DNA of 7,661 bases. Source: an uncultured Rhodanobacteraceae bacterium. GTDB lineage: Bacteria; Pseudomonadota; Gammaproteobacteria; Xanthomonadales; Rhodanobacteraceae. The translations under genes and the position numbers were made by a program. Below, one piece after another: positions 5,301-7,661 of the stretch. The notes below the pieces were generated by a model, which had not been told where the DNA came from, did no database searches, and saw only the letters and a program-made list of their open reading frames with translations. The first letter of the stretch is position 1. Every line of letters begins with the position of its first letter. Location of the stretch: NCBI GenBank assembly GCA_937902695.1, contig CALFNI010000630.1, positions 1 through 7,661 of the forward strand, read 5' to 3'.

Positions 5301-7661
5301 GTAGGTGACCTCGGTCCAAAGGCTCGGTGTGCCGGGGCTCGGGCGCGACGTCGCCGTCGGCCGGCCGAGGGCGTCGTAGGCCGTGAACGCATTGATCCAC
5401 TGCCCGTCGAACCCGATGAAGCTCCGGCGCAGCGCATGGCCGCGCGCATCGAATGTCTTCAGGACCTCTTGCCCGCCCTGCGTGGCCGTCGCCTGGAGGC
5501 CGTTCATGCCGCCATAGGTGTCGGGACGGCCCGCATAGGTCACGTCGACCGGCAGCGTGCCGTCGGTCTCGGCGTGCACCGGGCGGCCGTGGCCGTCGTA
5601 GACCGTGCGCGCCTCGACGCCGTTGACGTCCATCGTCGCGACGGGCAGGCCATAGGCCGGATGGATCAGCACCCATGCCGCCGGCCGGCAGTCGCCGCTG
5701 CACAAGGGGTTGTCGTGCTCGGACCAGGCGGCGCTCGCGACGAGGTGCTCGTCCGGCGCGCCGGGCCAGCGGTTCGTGTAGTCGAGCACCTGCGTGCGCG
5801 GCGCTTCGCCCGGCGTCGTCGCCGTCGTCGTGGTCGGGAGCCCGTAGTCGTCGTAGCCGAACGTCGTCGTCGCCTGCAGGGCGGGATCGGCGCTGTTCGG
5901 CTCGGTCACGATCGTCTCGAGATCGCCGGCGCCCGTGTACGTGTAGTCGGTCGTCTGCCACGTCGCCAGCGCGTTCTTCGTGCTCTCCAGCGTCATCACG
6001 GCGGTCTCGGTCGTGAGGCCGAGATGCCAGTTGACGGTGTCGTTGAGCCGCGGCGTCTGGACCTCGGTCTTGCGCCCGCCCGTCGTCTTGGTCAGCGTAT
6101 CGGTGACGTTGCCGTAGTCGTCGAAGGTCAGCGTCGTGCCGACCTCGAGCGTCGGCGGCGCCGCGTTCCACGTGACGTGCCGGTGATCGGGGCCCTGCCC
6201 CGCCGCATCGAACGTCGCCGTCGTCTCGATGACGCGCGTGTCGGCCGCTTGCGTGAACACCGCGTGCGTCGCGCCGCCGTTGAGCGTGCGCACGGCGTAG
6301 GTGTATGTCGACTCGGTGATCCGCGCCGGCCCAACACTCGGCGCAAGGGCACCGTCGAAGATCGGCTGCGCGACCGTCACCTGCGCCGGCACGCCGACGC
6401 CGGGATAAAGCCCGCTCGCATCGCGCGTGCGAAGGTCGTAGGTCGTGATCGTCTCGACCGGATGAGCGGGCCAGGTGTCGAGGACGCGCGTCTCGCCGAA
6501 CCCGAAGAAGCCGAGCCCTTGCACGTTCGCGACCGGATCGCGGTACGCGTAGGTCCAGGTGTGCCCCTGGCCCGCCGCATCCTGTCCCGGTGCGACGTCG
6601 GTGAGCCCCGCGCGCGAGGTCACGACGCGCACGACCGTAAGACCCGACTTCACGCAGCGCAGCGGATAAGCGCAGAGATCCCCGTCGATCAGCTCCGGCG
6701 CATCGGTCCACTGGCTCGAGTAGCCGATCGAGAGCGCCGGCCATGCGGTCGCGCTGTCGGTCACATTGCTAAGCAGATCCCCGCCCTCGTGCGGCACCTG
6801 CGTGAGCACCTCGAACCCGCCCGACGCCGCGTTGCCGCCGACGTGCCGGACGATGTCGATCGCGCCGTCGCCGTTGGTGTCGGCGAGCGTCGCGAGGTTC
6901 CAGCCGGCCGCGAGGCCCGGCGTCTTGCCGTCGCCGCCGACGACGAGGTAATCCTGATACGGCACCGCCGCGAGCAGAACCTGTGCGCCCGGGATCCAGC
7001 TGCCATACGCTTCGAGGGCCAGGCGTGCGTCGTCGCGCTCGAGCAGGCCCGCATTGAGCGTGACCGAGCGCAGGCTGTTGTCGAGCCAGTACTTGACGTC
7101 ATCGCGCGTGCCGGCGGCGACCGGCAAGTCCGCCTCGGCGAAGGTGCCGTCGCCCTTCGAGAACAGGAACTCGATCTCGGGCGCAGGTTGATTGCTCGCG
7201 CTCTTGTGATCGTTCCGGAACACGACGACATCCATGCGCCCGTCGTCGTCGACGTCGGTCACGTGGAGGCCGGGATCGGCAAAGCGCGTCGGCACCTTGA
7301 TCTGGTTGTCCGGGTGCACGTCGATCTGAAGCGTGGCGACGTGCGGGTCGGAGTAGAAGCCCTTGCCGGTGTTCCAGAAGACCTGTGCCGTCAGCGTGCC
7401 CGGGCGCGATGGATCGGCTTGCGTCAGTCGAAGAAGGTCTTCGGTGCCGTCGCCGTTGAAGTCGCCGAACTCGCGATAGCCGTCCTCGGGTTGCGACTTC
7501 GCATCGAGCGGCTGGTGCACGCTGTCCGGGACGAGCGCGGTCCAGCTCCCGGTGTCGTCGAGCGCGAGCGAGGTCTTGAGGGCCTCGTTGGTCAGCTCGG
7601 CGCGGCCGTCGCCATTGAGGTCGGTGACGACGCCGGGGCTCGCCGCGGCCTTGGCGTACTT
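2370..7661 (-). CDS. Giant Rhs/YD-repeat protein, Tc-toxin B/C-like (5' partial)
   Basis: The frame is open from the window edge at 7661 to TAA at 2372-2370, giving 1763 visible residues; numbering here starts at 7661. A GTG at 7520 is an internal Val, not the start: the 47 codons upstream are open and contain another FG-GAP loop. Domains in order: FG-GAP/VCBS loops (about residues 13-275); a TcdB/SpvB-like middle region (about 305-450) with the typical YRDP then GLGFFGFGETRV signature; YD repeats (about 408-1250); Rhs core (about 1312-1427) ending in DPSG; and an unrecognised tip (1429-1763). In known Tc and Rhs toxins the YD repeats form a hollow shell around a C-terminal effector that is self-cleaved at the core and delivered into target cells. 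A similar role is inferred here. Calcium loops and paired cysteines suggest an extracytoplasmic protein. The N-terminus, signal and any SpvB domain are outside the window, so the export route is unknown. No immunity gene follows. A structural or cell-surface Rhs role remains possible. Confidence 0.93.
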   Translation of the reverse strand, partial: KYAKAAASPGVVTDLNGDGRAELTNEALKTSLALDDTGSWTALVPDSVHQPLDAKSQPEDGYREFGDFNGDGTEDLLRLTQADPSRPGTLTAQVFWNTGKGFYSDPHVATLQIDVHPDNQIKVPTRFADPGLHVTDVDDDGRMDVVVFRNDHKSASNQPAPEIEFLFSKGDGTFAEADLPVAAGTRDDVKYWLDNSLRSVTLNAGLLERDDARLALEAYGSWIPGAQVLLAAVPYQDYLVVGGDGKTPGLAAGWNLATLADTNGDGAIDIVRHVGGNAASGGFEVLTQVPHEGGDLLSNVTDSATAWPALSIGYSSQWTDAPELIDGDLCAYPLRCVKSGLTVVRVVTSRAGLTDVAPGQDAAGQGHTWTYAYRDPVANVQGLGFFGFGETRVLDTWPAHPVETITTYDLRTRDASGLYPGVGVPAQVTVAQPIFDGALAPSVGPARITESTYTYAVRTLNGGATHAVFTQAADTRVIETTATFDAAGQGPDHRHVTWNAAPPTLEVGTTLTFDDYGNVTDTLTKTTGGRKTEVQTPRLNDTVNWHLGLTTETAVMTLESTKNALATWQTTDYTYTGAGDLETIVTEPNSADPALQATTTFGYDDYGLPTTTTATTPGEAPRTQVLDYTNRWPGAPDEHLVASAAWSEHDNPLCSGDCRPAAWVLIHPAYGLPVATMDVNGVEARTVYDGHGRPVHAETDGTLPVDVTYAGRPDTYGGMNGLQATATQGGQEVLKTFDARGHALRRSFIGFDGQWINAFTAYDALGRPTATSRPSPGTPSLWTEVTYDSLGRAIATVYPDGSATQATYGLLKTEHTDAAGHYGAQDYDVDGRLIASENTLPAAPGCANCIAKVIQTTYQYTATPTGPVTKVTDDQGHVTTTQYDRRGRPVLEDDPSTGTSEVTYNGFGEARQTVHGATGATETATYDDLGRTATTTTPDGLTTYTFDVALHGIGRLARAMSPDQIKTEVRYDAAGRTIGLDQTDMSEATALKLSIDLGYDAQTGRLARIDYPQAPSQAARLRAAYAYNAYGYLTSVTDATPGGTGTAFQEITARNADLALVDATRGLEAGVGGGAIDDHRDYDPLMGRLWTIQARHAGANRLNVAYGYDADGLVAERTTSDETITLDETFQHDALHRLTQATRHGIPVQNGVPFSTTLEESYDSLGNRIDTKRNGQLVEHRSYGSNGAQPYALTTRDLVDPSQPPQTLSYQYDALGRLKDDAHRAFVWTAFDLPASVTEDGQTVTFRYDAAHTRVKKTSSAETVTMFAGLYEQHASASPTRHVFHVVGADEAVADVTYTESATSSQPGTTTVVYPLTDALGSTSAVADSHGTIAEHDYYDLWGLRSNADGTPLAQPLLFQSLVGAGFTSQPHDEDLALVNMQGRLYDPAMGRFLSPDPIVGNAAFGQSWNAYSYVNNSPVDFTDPSGFECTAGMAVANASEKAFIASGTCNQSNNYSSASGDEVAVSDASRVPAVASNAGAIISGEMAFMQEQARRAANEQQVQQVHKDAHGIPTKTADGTPVVFPLRYNDTNAVVDATGRRLYGPINTNPPLNYTNNPIEKRMGQFEVRLFCGTKCSQASAPTSRNESAKAPRQLSTPRILRNAVSQALAAKAVARWVGKVGVIIDEGVEGIIDRLTPDGMGMSEEDEKLVAQYLAKLRAQRARDIDQAGHAHLNKEIALATAIERRNRLRDQYLAAQKDLQGLDATDVGIDLFEKVALDARSEYDQADADVETKNFAAQAAFDYYSALIDEAKKWGDFDDN
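2373..3377 (-). other. Hypervariable C-terminal tip of the Rhs protein, function unknown
   Basis: The 335 residues after DPSGF (1429-1763) have no fold I can name. Three parts are visible. Residues 1429 to about 1590 are polar and Ala/Ser/Asn-rich, with two short cysteine pairs (1430/1450 and 1573/1577, the latter FCGTKC) and an NPIEKRMGQF segment. Residues about 1596-1639 contain an Ala-rich helix and a hydrophobic stretch, WVGKVGVIIDEGVEGIID. Residues about 1645-1757 are highly charged, predicted-helical and coiled-coil-like, with many Asp, Glu, Lys and Arg, ending in acidic FDDN. No nuclease HxH/HNH, deaminase CxxC-with-HxE, ADP-ribosyltransferase or HINT signature was found by eye. GC is about 59% over 2401-2760 by hand count, against about 69% over 4801-5160 in the shell. 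By position it should be the effector; that role is inferred. Confidence 0.7.
3381..3728 (-). other. Rhs repeat-associated core domain, likely self-cleaving
   Basis: Residues 1312-1427 start at YPLTDALGSTSAVADSHG, pass YYDLWG and GRLYDPAMGRFLSPDP, and end NAYSYVNNSP...DPSG. This is the Rhs core that plugs the shell and, in studied Tc C-components and Rhs toxins, acts as an aspartyl autoprotease freeing the tip. The candidate acidic pair is D1397 (SPDPIVG) and D1424 (DPSG), with R1392 conserved in GRF. Cleavage would be expected just after DPSGF, near residue 1428. The two Asp are 27 residues apart, against 22 in the DPxG-X18-DPxG form; the longer QSxNxYSYVxNxP version is the one I associate with the SpvB/TcdB-linked subfamily. 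Confidence 0.88.
3501..6440 (-). repeat. YD (Rhs) repeat array
   Basis: About twenty-four YD-type units can be counted between residues 408 and 1387, of the form YDxxGR followed by a beta strand and a turn. Clear examples start at residues 688 (YDGHGRP), 762 (YDALGRP), 787 (YDSLGRA), 827 (YDVDGRL), 883 (YDRRGRP), 926 (YDDLGRT), 971 (YDAAGRT), 1108 (YDADGLV), 1162 (YDSLGNR) and 1212 (YDALGRL). Degenerate units with F or H in place of Y occur at 484, 513, 737, 946 and 1132. Unit spacing varies from about 20 to 80 residues. In known structures such repeats wind into a beta-sheet spiral shell. At DNA level the units have diverged, so this is a protein repeat, not a recent tandem duplication. Confidence 0.92.
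6855..7622 (-). repeat. FG-GAP/VCBS calcium-loop repeats in the Rhs protein
   Basis: Four loops fit D-x-[DN]-x-D-G-x-x-[DE]: DLNGDGRAE (residues 14-22, bases 7596-7622), DFNGDGTED (67-75, 7437-7463), DVDDDGRMD (136-144, 7230-7256) and DTNGDGAID (261-269, 6855-6881). The first three are followed by a short hydrophobic beta strand such as DVVVF. A partial unit, KGDGTFAEAD, lies between loops three and four. This is the calcium-binding loop of integrin-alpha-like beta-propeller blades, which in Tc toxin B components make the propeller that closes the cocoon and contacts the A subunit. More blades probably lie upstream of the window. Confidence 0.85.

Noticed and set aside
4948..6744. 598-residue minus-strand open frame inside the YD region
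   Set aside because: It is an alternate frame of the YD array, with an Arg/Asp/Gly-rich translation and no domain. The overlapping frame carries the YD repeats.
7518..7520. GTG at 7520 as start of the Rhs gene
   Set aside because: The frame is open for 47 more codons to the window edge and includes another calcium loop (DLNGDGRAE), so the true start lies outside.

Overview
The window is uniformly GC-rich, with strong G/C third-position bias, compact gene spacing and Shine-Dalgarno initiation. This suggests a high-GC proteobacterium. The style of the M17 peptidase and the HAD phosphatase recalls Xanthomonadales or Burkholderiales, but that is an impression from memory of these families; the sequence alone does not fix the genus.

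Left part (1-2358, + strand): three genes run in the same direction with short gaps. First comes the 3' end of an Ala/Lys/Pro-rich protein that begins outside the window. It is followed by a HAD-superfamily phosphatase (270-959, GTG start) and an M17-family leucyl aminopeptidase (985-2358) with its own good ribosome binding site. The gaps are 23 and 25 bases, so the three may be cotranscribed. The two complete products look like ordinary cytoplasmic enzymes with intact active-site motifs.

Right part (2370-7661, - strand): one very large open frame fills the rest of the window and runs off its right edge, with 1763 residues visible. In N-to-C order it holds FG-GAP/VCBS calcium-loop repeats, a TcdB/SpvB-like middle region, a long series of YD (Rhs) repeats, an Rhs repeat-associated core ending in DPSG, and a 335-residue tip of unknown type. 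This is the layout of the TcB/TcC cocoon of insecticidal Tc toxins and related Rhs polymorphic toxins, here on a single polypeptide. Its start, secretion signal and any N-terminal SpvB domain lie beyond base 7661.

The toxin-like gene and the aminopeptidase gene converge, with only 11 bases between their stop codons. No immunity gene can therefore follow the toxin tip in the usual position. The tip has no fold that I recognise and lower GC than the shell. Together these make the 3' end of the Rhs gene the most interesting part of the window. No RNA gene, insertion sequence, CRISPR array or gene-free stretch over 300 bases was seen.
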